Shown here: in pieces, positions 1-7,610 of the stretch
Position numbering within the stretch: the first letter of the stretch is position 1
How the letters are laid out: each line of letters starts with the position of its first letter
Source of the DNA: DATCVR01 sp036566745
Lineage (GTDB): Bacteria; Actinomycetota; Actinomycetes; Jiangellales; Jiangellaceae
NCBI GenBank assembly: GCA_036566745.1
Contig: DATCVR010000260.1
Location: 1 to 25,945, forward strand
Direction: 5' to 3'
DNA length: 25,945 nucleotides
The notes under the pieces: generated by a model
The model's input: only the letters and a program-made list of their open reading frames with translations
The model's database searches: none
What the model was told of the DNA's origin: nothing
Program-made: the position numbers and the translations under genes

Positions 1-791
1 CCGACGACCGTGTGGAAGACCTTGTCGCCGAACCCCTGGATCAGCCGGGCGAGCACCTCGCGGCCGTGGACCGTGCGGGAGTCGTACATGGTGGCCAGCA
101 GGCCCTCGATCTCGAGGCGCGGGTTGAGGCGGTCGCGGACCTTCTCGATCGTCTCCTGGAGCAGCGCCACCCCGCGCAGGGCGAAGTACTCGCACTCCAG
201 CGGCACGATGACGCCGTCGGCGGCGGTGAGGGCGTTGACCGTGAGCAGGCCGAGCGATGGCTGGCAGTCGATGAGCACGACGTCGTACTCGGGGAGCATC
301 GGGCGCATCACCCGGCTCAGCGCCTGCTCGCGCCCCACCTCGGTGACCAGCTGGATCTCGGCGGCGGACAGGTCGATGTTGGCCGGCAGGAGGTCCATGC
401 CGTCGATGGGCGTCTTCTGCAGGATCTGCCCGGCCGAGAGCGAGTTGTCCATGAGCACGTCGTAGATCGACAGGTCGAGGTCGTGGGCGTCGAGGCCCAG
501 GCCCACCGACAGCGCGCCCTGGGGATCGAAGTCGACCAGCAGCACCCGGCGGCCGTACTCGGCCAGCGCGGCCCCGAGGTTGATGGTGGTGGTGGTCTTG
601 CCGACGCCGCCCTTCTGGTTGCACATGGCGACGATGCGCGCCGGGCCGTGCCGTTCGAGCGGCTGCGGGACCGGGAACTCCACGCGCGGGCGCTGCGTGG
701 GGCCGAGGTCCGGCTCGACGTCGGAGTCGGCACCGTTGCTGTGGGCGAAGGGCAGCACTCCGGACGAGGCGTCCTGATTCGAGGGGGCCAC
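1..791 (-). CDS. parA: ParA/Soj-family ATPase (3' end cut by window edge)
   Basis: Chromosome-partitioning type ATPase of the ParA/MinD (SIMIBI) class. The first 263 codons are visible and the C-terminus lies beyond position 1. A variable tail of about 50 residues precedes a deviant Walker A, KGGVGKTT at residues 60-67. Then come LLVDFDPQGALS (Walker A') and VVLIDCQPSLGLLTVN (Walker B). The start is GTG at 791, the only start codon between an in-frame stop at 798-800 and the ATPase core. GAGGAG at 804-809 lies 12 nt upstream. The N-terminal PLERHGPARIVAMCNQKGG stretch closely resembles, from memory, M. tuberculosis Rv1708, which sits upstream of scpA/scpB; those genes would be expected just outside the window. 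A TAGGCT box at 847-852 on the minus strand is a weak promoter candidate. Identity as a ParA ATPase is sure; a role as the main chromosomal ParA is less sure, because no parB is visible. Confidence 0.93.
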   Translation of the reverse strand, partial: MAPSNQDASSGVLPFAHSNGADSDVEPDLGPTQRPRVEFPVPQPLERHGPARIVAMCNQKGGVGKTTTTINLGAALAEYGRRVLLVDFDPQGALSVGLGLDAHDLDLSIYDVLMDNSLSAGQILQKTPIDGMDLLPANIDLSAAEIQLVTEVGREQALSRVMRPMLPEYDVVLIDCQPSLGLLTVNALTAADGVIVPLECEYFALRGVALLQETIEKVRDRLNPRLEIEGLLATMYDSRTVHGREVLARLIQGFGDKVFHTVV

Positions 792-910
792 GGGCCGTCA
801 GAGCTCCTCGATGATCGTGGGTGGTGCCGTGCTGGTCTGGGACGCGAGCCTACCCCGGCCCCGGCTGGTGAGGGGGTTGCCTCACCGGTGCGGTGGGCGC
901 CGATCGTCAT

Positions 911-968
911 CTTCTGGAGGGTTGTCCACCCTTCAGGGCTTCGCGAAGGGTGGACAACCCTCCAGAAG
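911..968. repeat. Perfect 24-bp inverted repeat between xerD and parA
   Basis: The arms at 911-934 and 945-968 are exact reverse complements (24 of 24) around a 10-nt loop at 935-944. The arm begins CTTCTGGAGGGTTGTCCACC. It lies 14 nt past the xerD stop and well upstream of parA, so it could end xerD transcription. No T-tract follows on either strand, so it is not a textbook intrinsic terminator. A shorter palindrome, CTTCGCGAAG at 939-948, overlaps the loop and inner right arm and could form an alternative fold. It could also be one copy of a dispersed intergenic palindrome. Confidence 0.9.
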
Positions 969-982
969 GCGGAGCGGGCGGG

Positions 983-1885
983 TCATCCCTTGGCTCGCGG
1001 GTGGGCCGCGACGTAGACCTCGCGCAGGTGCTCGACCGTCACCAGTGTGTAGACCTGGGTGGTGGTGACGGACGCGTGGCCGAGCAGCTCCTGCACCACC
1101 CGCACGTCGGCGCCGCCGTCGAGCAGATGGGTCGCGAACGAGTGCCGCAGCGTGTGGGGCGACACCGTGGTGCCGAGCCCGGCCCGCTCGGCGGCACCGC
1201 GCAGCACCGTCCAGGCGCTCTGCCGCGACAGCCGCCCGCCCCGGGCGTTGAGGAACAGGGCCGGGGTGCCGCGACCAGCACCGACGAGCGCCGGGCGGCC
1301 TCGCACGAGGTAGGCGTCGAGGGCGTCGCGCGCGTACGAGCCCACCGGCACGATGCGGTCCTTGCCGCCCTTGCCCCGCAGCAGCGCGGTGCCGCCCTCG
1401 AGGTCGAGATCGTCGCGGTCGAGGCCCACCGCCTCGGAGATCCGCGCACCGCTGCCGTAGAGCAGCTCGAGCAGCGCACGGTTGCGCAGCATCAGCGGCC
1501 CCTCGCCGGTGGACGCGGCTTCGAGGAGCCGCTCCACCTGGTCGAGCGGGATGGCCTTGGGGAGGCGGCGCGGTGGGGTGGGTGGGCGGACTGAGGCGGC
1601 GGGGTCGCCGGCGGCGAGGCCCTCGCGGTACAGGAAGCGGTGCAGCCCGCGCACGGCCACCACAGCCCGCGCGGCCGAGCTGGTGCCCAGGGCGCGATGG
1701 AGCTCGTCGCCCTCGCGGAGGCTGCGCAGGAACGCCGTGACGTCGTCGTCGCCGATGGTGGCCGGATCGGTGCGGCCACGCCCGGCGAGGAAGTCGGCAT
1801 ACCGCCGGAGGTCGCGGTGGTACGACGCCAGGGTGTTGGCCGCGAGTCCCCGCTCGACCGCGAGATGGTCGAGGTAACCGCGCAC
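983..1885 (-). CDS. xerD: Tyrosine recombinase XerD (chromosome dimer resolution)
   Basis: Site-specific tyrosine recombinase that resolves chromosome dimers at dif with XerC and FtsK. Numbered from the GTG at 1885 (300 aa): an N-terminal SAM-like core-binding domain at about 1-95 and a C-terminal catalytic domain. The catalytic set is complete: Arg148 (GSGARISEA), Lys in the beta-hairpin GKGGKDRIVPV (about 172-175), His244 and Arg247 (HTLRHSFATH), His270 (LLGHASV) and the nucleophile Tyr279 (TQVYTLV). Length fits the family (about 300). The start is uncertain. GTG 1885 is the only conventional one, but the family usually has about 9 more residues. A CTG at 1912, overlapping the ald stop as CTGA and preceded at 5 nt by GAGGTG, would supply them. 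Genome position next to parA matches the conserved actinobacterial order. Confidence 0.93.
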   Translation of the reverse strand: MRGYLDHLAVERGLAANTLASYHRDLRRYADFLAGRGRTDPATIGDDDVTAFLRSLREGDELHRALGTSSAARAVVAVRGLHRFLYREGLAAGDPAASVRPPTPPRRLPKAIPLDQVERLLEAASTGEGPLMLRNRALLELLYGSGARISEAVGLDRDDLDLEGGTALLRGKGGKDRIVPVGSYARDALDAYLVRGRPALVGAGRGTPALFLNARGGRLSRQSAWTVLRGAAERAGLGTTVSPHTLRHSFATHLLDGGADVRVVQELLGHASVTTTQVYTLVTVEHLREVYVAAHPRAKG

Positions 1886-1908
1886 CGCTCTGGCCAGCGC
1901 CGTCTCGC

Positions 1909-3024
1909 TCAGTTCAACACCTCGGGGAGCGGCACCGAGGTCAGCTCGTGGGCCTGGGCGACCGGTTCGTAGGTGACCTGCCCGGCGTGGATGTTGAGCC
2001 CGCCGGCCAGCACCGCGTCGGCCCGCAAGGCGTCGCGCCACCCGCGGTTCGCCAGCTCGACGACGTAGGGCAGCGTCACGTTCGTGAGGGCGTACGTGGA
2101 CGTGTGCGGCACCGCGCCGGGCATGTTCGCCACGCAGTAGAAGATCGAGTCGTGCACGCGGTAGGTGGGGTCGTCGTGCGTGGTGGGACGCGAGCCCTCG
2201 AAGCATCCGCCCTGGTCGATGGCGATGTCGACGAGCACGCTGCCGGGACGCATCCGCGACACGACGTCGTCGGAGACCAGCGTGGGCGCCTTGGCCCCGG
2301 GCACCAGCACCGCTCCCACGACGAGGTCGGCGTCGAGCACGGCCGATTCGATCTCGAGGGAGTTCGAGGCCACCGTCTGGAGCTGCCCGCCGTACAGCTC
2401 TTCGACCTGACGCAGCCGCGCGACGTTCTTGTCGAGGACCCAGACGTCGGCCTGCATGCCCATGGCGATGACCGCGGCGTTCAGCCCGGAGACGCCCGCG
2501 CCGATGATCACGACCTTGGCCGAGCGGACGCCCGGGACTCCGCCGAGCAGCACGCCGCGCCCGCCCTGGGCCCGCTCGAGCACGTGGGCCCCCACCTGGG
2601 TGGCCATCCGCCCCGCCACCTCGCTCATCGGCGCGAGCAGGGGCAGGAAGCCGTCGGCGGCCTGGACCGTCTCGTAGGCGATGGCGGTGACGCCGGCGTC
2701 GATCAGCGCCTGGGTGCACTCGCGGGACGCGGCGAGGTGGAGGTAGGTGAACAGCACCTGGCCGGAGCGCATCCGGTGGTACTCGCCGGCCACGGGCTCC
2801 TTGACCTTGCAGATCAGCTCGGCCTCGCCCCACACCTCGTCGGCCGTGCCGAGGATGCGCGCGCCGGCCGCGACGTACTCGTCGTCGGTGATCGAGGAGC
2901 CGAGGCCCGCGCCGGACTCGATGACGACGTCATGGCCCTGGCGGGTCAGCTCGTGGACCCCGGACGGGGTGATCGCCACCCGATACTCGTTGTTCTTGAC
3001 CTCTGTGGGAATGCCGACCAGCAC
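1909..3024 (-). CDS. ald: L-alanine dehydrogenase
   Basis: NAD-dependent cytosolic enzyme for the reversible oxidative deamination of L-alanine to pyruvate and ammonia, used in nitrogen assimilation, alanine catabolism and redox balance. The 371-residue length is typical. Arg15 (NNEYRVA), Lys75 (CKVKEP), His96 (TYLHLA) and Asp270 (DIAIDQGG) fall at the same numbers as the substrate and catalytic residues I recall for M. tuberculosis Ald. The nucleotide-binding Rossmann motif VVIIGAGVSGLNAA starts at 171, with acidic Asp198 (WVLDKN) ending the second strand as expected for NAD. The start is GTG at 3024. TAGACT at 3098-3103 on the minus strand is a possible -10 box without a clear -35. The stop region overlaps the probable xerD start, so the two are probably translationally coupled. 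The gene interrupts the usual Nudix-xerD adjacency. Confidence 0.95.
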   Translation of the reverse strand: MLVGIPTEVKNNEYRVAITPSGVHELTRQGHDVVIESGAGLGSSITDDEYVAAGARILGTADEVWGEAELICKVKEPVAGEYHRMRSGQVLFTYLHLAASRECTQALIDAGVTAIAYETVQAADGFLPLLAPMSEVAGRMATQVGAHVLERAQGGRGVLLGGVPGVRSAKVVIIGAGVSGLNAAVIAMGMQADVWVLDKNVARLRQVEELYGGQLQTVASNSLEIESAVLDADLVVGAVLVPGAKAPTLVSDDVVSRMRPGSVLVDIAIDQGGCFEGSRPTTHDDPTYRVHDSIFYCVANMPGAVPHTSTYALTNVTLPYVVELANRGWRDALRADAVLAGGLNIHAGQVTYEPVAQAHELTSVPLPEVLN

Positions 3025-3170
3025 CTGATCTCGTCCCTTCGCCGCTGGACCCGACCACAGTGTCGGGGCGCCGCTCGGGGCACGGGCGGCGGCCCGCAGT
3101 CTAGTGCGCGCCGCCCACAGATGCGGAGGTCCGGCTGCCCCCGTGTCGCGGCGTGCGGTACACCATGATC

Positions 3171-3791
3171 ATGGGTATCTATGCCGACCATCCGGACCGC
3201 CGGGCGAGTCAGATCATCGGGGACGTCGTGGCGCTGCTGTGGTGCATCGCCTCGGTGATCGCCGGCAGCTACCTGAACGAGATGCTGCGGCGGCTGACGG
3301 ACTCCACCAGCAGCGTCGAGGACACCGGCGCGTCACTCGCCACCAGCCTGGGCGACGCCGCCGACACCATCGACAACGTGCCGTTCGTGGGCGAGTCGGT
3401 GGCGAGTGCGTTGCAGCGTGCCGCAGACGCCGCCGGGGGGCTGCGCGACGCCGGATCCTCCGCCACCGACTTCGTCGAGAACACCGCCACCGCGCTCGGG
3501 ATCGGTGTCCCCTCGCTGGCGCTGGTCCTGGCGCTCGTGGTGTGGCTGCGGCCCCGCATCCAGTGGTTCCGTGAGGCCCAGGACGCCCGCGCCGCGCTGC
3601 GCCTGCCCGACGGCATCGAGCTGCTGGCGGCCCGGTCGGCGGCGAAGGTGCGGCTCCCCCGGCTGGCCGAGTACGGGCCCCGGCTGGTGCAGCGCTGGAA
3701 GGTCGGCGACGCCCAAGCGGCCGAGGCCATGGCGCGGGCCGAGCTCGACCGGCTCGGGCTGGCCTACCACCCGGCCGGCGTCGAACGCTGA
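3171..3791 (+). CDS. Two-helix membrane protein of unknown function
   Basis: No family recognised. From ATG 3171 the protein has 206 residues. A hydrophobic segment at about 14-36 (VVALLWCIASVIAGSY) is followed by about 75 polar, Ala/Ser/Thr/Asp-rich residues that look helical, including two ALQRAADAAGG-like stretches. A second membrane segment at about 111-128 (GVPSLALVLALVVWL) leads into a basic C-terminal cytosolic tail of about 75 residues. The likely topology is two helices flanking an extracytoplasmic loop. ATG at 3165 and GTG at 3153 are in-frame alternatives; none has a convincing ribosome binding site. It is divergent from ald and convergent with the ABC operon, so it is probably a single-gene unit. 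High GC3 on this strand supports it as the real frame over the longer antisense frames. Confidence 0.75.
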   Translation: MGIYADHPDRRASQIIGDVVALLWCIASVIAGSYLNEMLRRLTDSTSSVEDTGASLATSLGDAADTIDNVPFVGESVASALQRAADAAGGLRDAGSSATDFVENTATALGIGVPSLALVLALVVWLRPRIQWFREAQDARAALRLPDGIELLAARSAAKVRLPRLAEYGPRLVQRWKVGDAQAAEAMARAELDRLGLAYHPAGVER

Positions 3792-3812
3792 GCACTGAGC
3801 GCTGAGTCCCGG

Positions 3813-5012
3813 TCAGTACCGGATGGCGTCGATCACCTTCACCCGCACCGCCACGATCGCCGGCAGCAACCCGGCCAGCCCTCCGACCACGGTCGCCGCC
3901 ACCATGCCCTCGACGGCCGCCCGGATCGGGAACGGCGGGACGTCGGCCACCGCTCCCCCGGTCAGCACGTCGGGCGGGAGATTCTCGACGATCGCGACCG
4001 CGATCGCCACTCCGACGAGGCCTGCCACCACCGTGGCGCACACGCTCTCCATCAACACCGAGAAGAACACCCGCCCCGAGGTCGCCCCGAAGCTGCGCCG
4101 GATGCCGATCTCGCGGATCCGGTACTTGACCGTGACCAGCGCGATGTTCACCAGGCCGAGCGCGCCCAGCGCCAGGGCGAACGCGCTGACCCCGCGGATC
4201 ACCCAGTTGAGCTGGTCGTCGATGCTGTCGAACGACGCGGAGTCCTGGCGGTAGATGTCGACCTGGGTACCCTCGCCCATCGACGCGGTCAGGTCGCGGG
4301 TGATGAGGTCGGTCAGCTCCTCGGCCTGGTCGGGCGGCACCCAGAGCTCGAGCGTGGGCGGGCCGTACATCCCCGCGGCGGTGCCGCTCCACTGCTGGTA
4401 CGCCGACGACAGCAGGTACGCCATCGGCTCGGCGCCTTCGTAGTCGTCGGCCATCACGCCCACCACCACCGCGGTGACCGGGCGCGGGCCGCCAAGGGTG
4501 ATCGAGGGGTGGCCGGAGAGGTCGGGCACGCCGAGTCGGGCGAGGAACGCCTCGTTGACCACCAGCGGCGGGGCGAATCGCGTCTCGTCGGACTCGGTGA
4601 ACCACGACCCGTGGACCGTCTCGACGCGGTGGAGCTCACCGTAGAGACGGTCGACGAGCTGGGTCTGGACGTTGGCGTTGCCGTCAGGGAAGCGGAAGAC
4701 CTGGTCGGTGTAGGAGTTCGTCGACGAGTAGGCGATCTGATAGCGCTCGACCACCTCGGCGAAGGCGGCGCGCACGGCTGCTTCGTCGGGCTGGGTCTGC
4801 TCGCCGTACACGCTGACCCCCAGGGTGGCCGGCCGCCCGCTCATCCGCTCGGAGTACTCGGCGTTCGCCTGGCGGGCCATGTCGCCCACGGCGGTGATCA
4901 CGGTCATCGCGACCACAGCGATCATGACCCCGATCAGCGACAGGATGACCCGCACCTTGTGGACCCGCACCTCGCTCCACGCCTCGACCAGGGCGGAGAC
5001 CAGGCCGGTCAC
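3813..5012 (-). CDS. MacB/FtsX-family ABC transporter permease
   Basis: Membrane subunit of a mechanotransmission-type (MacB/type VII) ABC system, 399 residues. A transmembrane helix near residues 22-45 (ILSLIGVMIAVVAMTVITAV) is followed by a large extracytoplasmic MacB-PCD-like domain (about 50-270). Three C-terminal helices then lie at about 275-300, 325-350 and 365-390. The cytoplasmic coupling segment VKYRIREIGIRRSFGATSG between the first two C-terminal helices is the hallmark of FtsX/MacB permeases. Start GTG 5012 overlaps the stop of the ATPase gene (GTGA). It is the last gene of an adaptor-ATPase-permease operon. The substrate is unknown; related systems export peptides, antibiotics or lipoproteins. 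Confidence 0.9.
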   Translation of the reverse strand: MTGLVSALVEAWSEVRVHKVRVILSLIGVMIAVVAMTVITAVGDMARQANAEYSERMSGRPATLGVSVYGEQTQPDEAAVRAAFAEVVERYQIAYSSTNSYTDQVFRFPDGNANVQTQLVDRLYGELHRVETVHGSWFTESDETRFAPPLVVNEAFLARLGVPDLSGHPSITLGGPRPVTAVVVGVMADDYEGAEPMAYLLSSAYQQWSGTAAGMYGPPTLELWVPPDQAEELTDLITRDLTASMGEGTQVDIYRQDSASFDSIDDQLNWVIRGVSAFALALGALGLVNIALVTVKYRIREIGIRRSFGATSGRVFFSVLMESVCATVVAGLVGVAIAVAIVENLPPDVLTGGAVADVPPFPIRAAVEGMVAATVVGGLAGLLPAIVAVRVKVIDAIRY

Positions 5013-5731
5013 AGCGTGGGCTCCGGTAGCTCCGTACGCAGCGCCCCGAGCTCGACCGGCGCCAGCTTGCCGGCGTCGAGCCGGTAGTGACGGCTGGCCC
5101 GGGCGGCGACCGCGAGGTCGTGGGTGATGGTGACGAGGGTGGCGCCGGACTCGGCCGCGATGTCGTCGAGCAGGGTCATGACCTCCTGCCCGGTGTCGAC
5201 GTCGAGAGCCCCCGTGGGCTCGTCGGACAGGATCACCCGCGGCGAGCGGACCAGGCTGCGAGCGATGGCGACGCGCTGCTGCTCGCCGCCGGAGAGCTTG
5301 TCGGGCATCGTGTCGGCGCGGTCGCCTAGCCCGACCCGTTCGAGCATCTCGCCGGCCAGGCGGTAGCGCGACCAGAACTCGCGGCCACGCGCATAGAGCA
5401 GGGGCGAGGCGACGTTCTCGAGTGCGGTGCGCCCTTGGAGCAGGTTGAACTGCTGGAAGACGAAGCCGAAGTCGGACCCGCGCAGCCCGGCCCGACGGCG
5501 CTGGGAGAGCCGCGCCACGGGTATGCCGTCGAGCAGGTACTCGCCCGTGGTGGGGAGGTCGAGCAGGCCGATGATGTTGAGCAACGTGGACTTGCCCGAA
5601 CCCGAGCGCCCGATGATCGCGATGTGCTCGCCGGCGTCGACGCTGAGATCGACGCTGGACAGGATCGACAAGGTGTGATCGTCGGGGAGCACGATGGTGC
5701 GGCCGACGCCCGCGAGCTCGATGAGGCTCAT
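5009..5731 (-). CDS. MacB/LolD-family ABC transporter ATPase
   Basis: Cytoplasmic ATPase of 240 residues. Walker A is GRSGSGKST at 41-49. The Q-loop VFQQFNLLQGRTALENV has the MacB/LolD form. The signature is LSGGE at 146-150, Walker B with D-loop is VILSDEPTGALD, and the switch His is in TITHD. The EPTGALD variant is typical of the MacB/LolD/FtsE group rather than of importers. The gene overlaps the adaptor stop by one base (TGATG) and the permease start (GTGA), so the three genes should be cotranscribed and translationally coupled. Confidence 0.93.
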   Translation of the reverse strand: MSLIELAGVGRTIVLPDDHTLSILSSVDLSVDAGEHIAIIGRSGSGKSTLLNIIGLLDLPTTGEYLLDGIPVARLSQRRRAGLRGSDFGFVFQQFNLLQGRTALENVASPLLYARGREFWSRYRLAGEMLERVGLGDRADTMPDKLSGGEQQRVAIARSLVRSPRVILSDEPTGALDVDTGQEVMTLLDDIAAESGATLVTITHDLAVAARASRHYRLDAGKLAPVELGALRTELPEPTL

Positions 5732-6789
5732 CAGCCCGCGGCCCCCTCGACGATGCCCTCGTCGGGGAACTCCTCCGTCATGCCGTCGTCGACCTCGTCG
5801 TTGGCGATCGGGATGAACTCGAGGACGGTGTCGCCTTCGACCAGACCACTGGTGACCTCGACGAACTGGCCGTCGGTGAGGCCGAGCGTGACCGGGCGCT
5901 CCTCCTGGGCGCCGTCGGGCAGGACCACCCAGACGTTGCCGGTGCCGAAGGATCCCTCGACGGCGGTGACCGGCACGACGATGACGTCCTCGGCCCGGCC
6001 TGCCTCGATCGCCATCGTGGCGGTGAGCCCGTCGAAGACCGTGACGCCGGCCGGCACGGTGCAGCGCACCTCGGTGCTGGAGCCGGTGGTGGCGGCCGCC
6101 CCGCCGGTGTCCGCGCCGGTGTCGTCGCCGGTGTCGCCCGAACCGCCGGTGGCCGGCCGGCCGATCGTGAGGTCGGTGCAGGCGAACGGAGCTGGGCCGC
6201 CCTCGGCGGTGATCTCGGCGGCCTTCGGCGCGCTGATCAGGCGGTACTGCTGTTCGGGCGTCAGGGTGCCAGCGACCGTGAACCCCCCGGTGGTGATGGT
6301 GGCGACGGAGTCGCCGATCGCCACGCTCTGACCGGCCAGCACGCTGATCTCGCCGAGCGTGCCCGCGGCCGGCGCCTCGATGGTGCGGTAGCGGCGCTTG
6401 GTCTCGCCGGGCACCTCGGTGACGTTGCCTTCGTCGTCGGTCTCGGTGGTGGGCTCGCCGGTCTCCTCGAACACCACCTCGAGCACCGGATCGCCGGCCG
6501 CGAGGACGTCGCCCGGATCGGCGAGCAGGACGTTCACGGTGCCTTCGACAGTGGCCTTGACCGGCACCGGCGGGATCGCGGCGATGGTGGCATCGACCGA
6601 CACCGTGTTGGCGACGGTGCCGCGTCCGACCGTGACCTCGGGGGTGGTGATCTCGGCCGAGGGGCTGAGCGGCTCGCCCGCCGACTCTTCCTCGTCCGGC
6701 GCGAACGCCAGCTTCAGCAACGCGACGGCGATGGCCGCCAGCACGACGATACGGATCACCGGAAAGATGATCCGACGGGTGACTCCCAC
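5731..6789 (-). CDS. Periplasmic-adaptor-like (HlyD/MacA-type) subunit of ABC exporter
   Basis: Membrane-anchored adaptor (352 residues from GTG 6789) with one N-terminal transmembrane helix (FPVIRIVVLAAIAVALLKLAF). Biotinyl-lipoyl-like halves follow, the second containing PAAGTLGEISVLAGQSVAIGDSV, and then a beta-barrel and membrane-proximal-like end (VWVVLPDGAQEERPVTLGL, DGQFVEVTSGLVEGDTV). The alpha-hairpin of Gram-negative MacA is absent, as expected without an outer-membrane channel. A low-complexity Gly/Asp/Thr linker (GGSGDTGDDTGADTGG) lies between two cysteines (ACTDL and VRCTV), which could form a disulfide outside the cell. GTG 6789 is chosen because GGAGG (6795-6799) sits 5 nt upstream; GTG 6801 and 6792 are also in frame. 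First gene of the operon. Confidence 0.87.
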   Translation of the reverse strand: MGVTRRIIFPVIRIVVLAAIAVALLKLAFAPDEEESAGEPLSPSAEITTPEVTVGRGTVANTVSVDATIAAIPPVPVKATVEGTVNVLLADPGDVLAAGDPVLEVVFEETGEPTTETDDEGNVTEVPGETKRRYRTIEAPAAGTLGEISVLAGQSVAIGDSVATITTGGFTVAGTLTPEQQYRLISAPKAAEITAEGGPAPFACTDLTIGRPATGGSGDTGDDTGADTGGAAATTGSSTEVRCTVPAGVTVFDGLTATMAIEAGRAEDVIVVPVTAVEGSFGTGNVWVVLPDGAQEERPVTLGLTDGQFVEVTSGLVEGDTVLEFIPIANDEVDDGMTEEFPDEGIVEGAAG

Positions 6790-6851
6790 CACTGCCTCCA
6801 CGCGGGTCGACGCTCGTCGGCGCAGGACGACCGACTCACGAATGGATACGC

Positions 6852-6880
6852 AGTATAGGGGTCAATGCCGACAGTGTGAA
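6852..6880 (-). promoter_or_regulatory. Sigma70-type promoter of the MacB-like operon
   Basis: On the minus strand, TTCACA (6880-6875) and TATACT (6857-6852) are separated by exactly 17 nt. Each box matches the housekeeping consensus at five of six positions. Transcription would start near 6845, giving a leader of about 55 nt before the GGAGG-GTG start at 6789. The local AT-richness stands out in this GC-rich region. Confidence 0.7.
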
Positions 6881-6904
6881 ACTTCTCCCGGTCGGGCGCG
6901 TCTG

Positions 6905-6921
6905 CCCTGGTCAGCCCAGGG
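6905..6921 (-). terminator. Small hairpin after the Nudix gene
   Basis: CCCTGG (6905-6910) and CCAGGG (6916-6921) form a perfect 6-bp stem around TCAGC, 11 nt past the Nudix stop codon. There is no T-tract. It sits just upstream of the -35 box of the next operon, where a terminator would be useful, but it is short enough to be chance. Confidence 0.35.
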
Positions 6922-6932
6922 TCAGCGACCGG

Positions 6933-7583
6933 TCAGTGACGGGTCGGGCGGCCTGGCTCTCCGGCGGGCCATGCCGCCGAGACGGGGCGGAGGTCGTCGT
7001 AGCCGGTGCCGTGCCGAGCCGTCCATGCGGCGAGCACCCCCACCGCGGTGGTGGCGTTCTGGACGTGCCCGGCCAGCACCGCCGCCACCACGTCGGCCAG
7101 CGGCGCCCAGACCACCGGCAGGTCGGCCTCCTCGTGGACCCCGGCGTGGCGTTCGTCGTCAGCCACCGGAGTGAGGTCCCGCGCGAGGAAGACCCGCAAC
7201 GCCTCGTCGGTCATGCCGGGCGAGCTGAAGATGTCCGCGAGGACCCGCCAGTCGCCGGCCCGCACGTGCCCCTCCTCGTGCAGCTCACGCGCGGCGCATT
7301 CGTGCGGCAGCTCGCCCTCGATGTCCCGCAGCCCGGCCGGGATCTCCAGGAGCCGGAAGCCGGCCGGGTGGCGGTACTGGCTGACCAGCAGCACGCGATC
7401 GGCGTCGTCGAGTGCGACCACGGCCACCGCGCCCGGATGGACGACGACGTCGCGGGTGAACGTCGAGTCGTCGACCGGCGAACGCACGACGTCACTGCGC
7501 ACCGACACCACCGCGCCGTCGAACCGGACGTGCGACTCCTCGACGGGCCACGCTTCGGGTCGGTCTGCGATCTCAGTTCCCAC
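6933..7583 (-). CDS. Nudix hydrolase, ADP-ribose pyrophosphatase type
   Basis: Hydrolyses ADP-ribose and related nucleoside diphosphates to AMP plus a sugar phosphate (216 aa, cytosolic). The Nudix helix ends E-x7-RELHEEG. The preceding LLEIPAGLRD segment has one extra residue before the first conserved Glu, as I recall in M. tuberculosis Rv1700. IFSSPGMTDEALRVFLA is the ADP-ribose pyrophosphatase signature stretch about 15 residues after the Nudix box. Start GTG 7583 lacks a Shine-Dalgarno, but TAGGAT ends 8 nt upstream, consistent with a leaderless mRNA. The gene follows pyrG, as in mycobacteria (Rv1699-Rv1700), yet seems to have its own promoter behind the pyrG hairpin. Confidence 0.92.
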   Translation of the reverse strand: MGTEIADRPEAWPVEESHVRFDGAVVSVRSDVVRSPVDDSTFTRDVVVHPGAVAVVALDDADRVLLVSQYRHPAGFRLLEIPAGLRDIEGELPHECAARELHEEGHVRAGDWRVLADIFSSPGMTDEALRVFLARDLTPVADDERHAGVHEEADLPVVWAPLADVVAAVLAGHVQNATTAVGVLAAWTARHGTGYDDLRPVSAAWPAGEPGRPTRH

Positions 7584-7591
7584 GTCGCCCG

Positions 7592-7597
7592 ATCCTA
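7592..7597 (-). promoter_or_regulatory. Candidate -10 box for leaderless Nudix mRNA
   Basis: TAGGAT on the minus strand ends 8 nt before the GTG start at 7583, so transcription would begin at or next to the start codon. TAnnnT 6-8 nt before the start and no ribosome binding site is the usual leaderless layout in actinobacteria. No clear -35 box is present. Confidence 0.5.
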
Positions 7598-7610
7598 GGC
7601 CGCCCGACGG

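Noticed and set aside
317..910. A minus-strand frame of 197 codons over the 5' part of parA
   Set aside because: It is Ser/Arg/Pro-rich, while the other frame on the same strand gives an unbroken ParA sequence with Walker motifs.
911..968. The 24-bp palindrome as the dif site for XerC/XerD
   Set aside because: dif is about 28 bp with two 11-bp imperfect arms around a 6-bp centre. This repeat has longer perfect arms and no dif-like core that I can recognise.
983..2833. A 616-codon minus-strand frame reading through xerD and far into ald
   Set aside because: Only its last 300 or so codons match XerD. The earlier part is Arg/Gly/Pro-rich and lies over ald in another frame, where ald has a perfect family match.
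3792..3812. Repeats of CTGAGC between the convergent genes as a terminator
   Set aside because: These are short direct repeats that form no convincing stem.
3214..4605. A 463-codon minus-strand frame across the membrane protein and the ABC permease
   Set aside because: It crosses a convergent junction and consists of low-complexity Arg/Pro/Ala; both covered genes have better frames.
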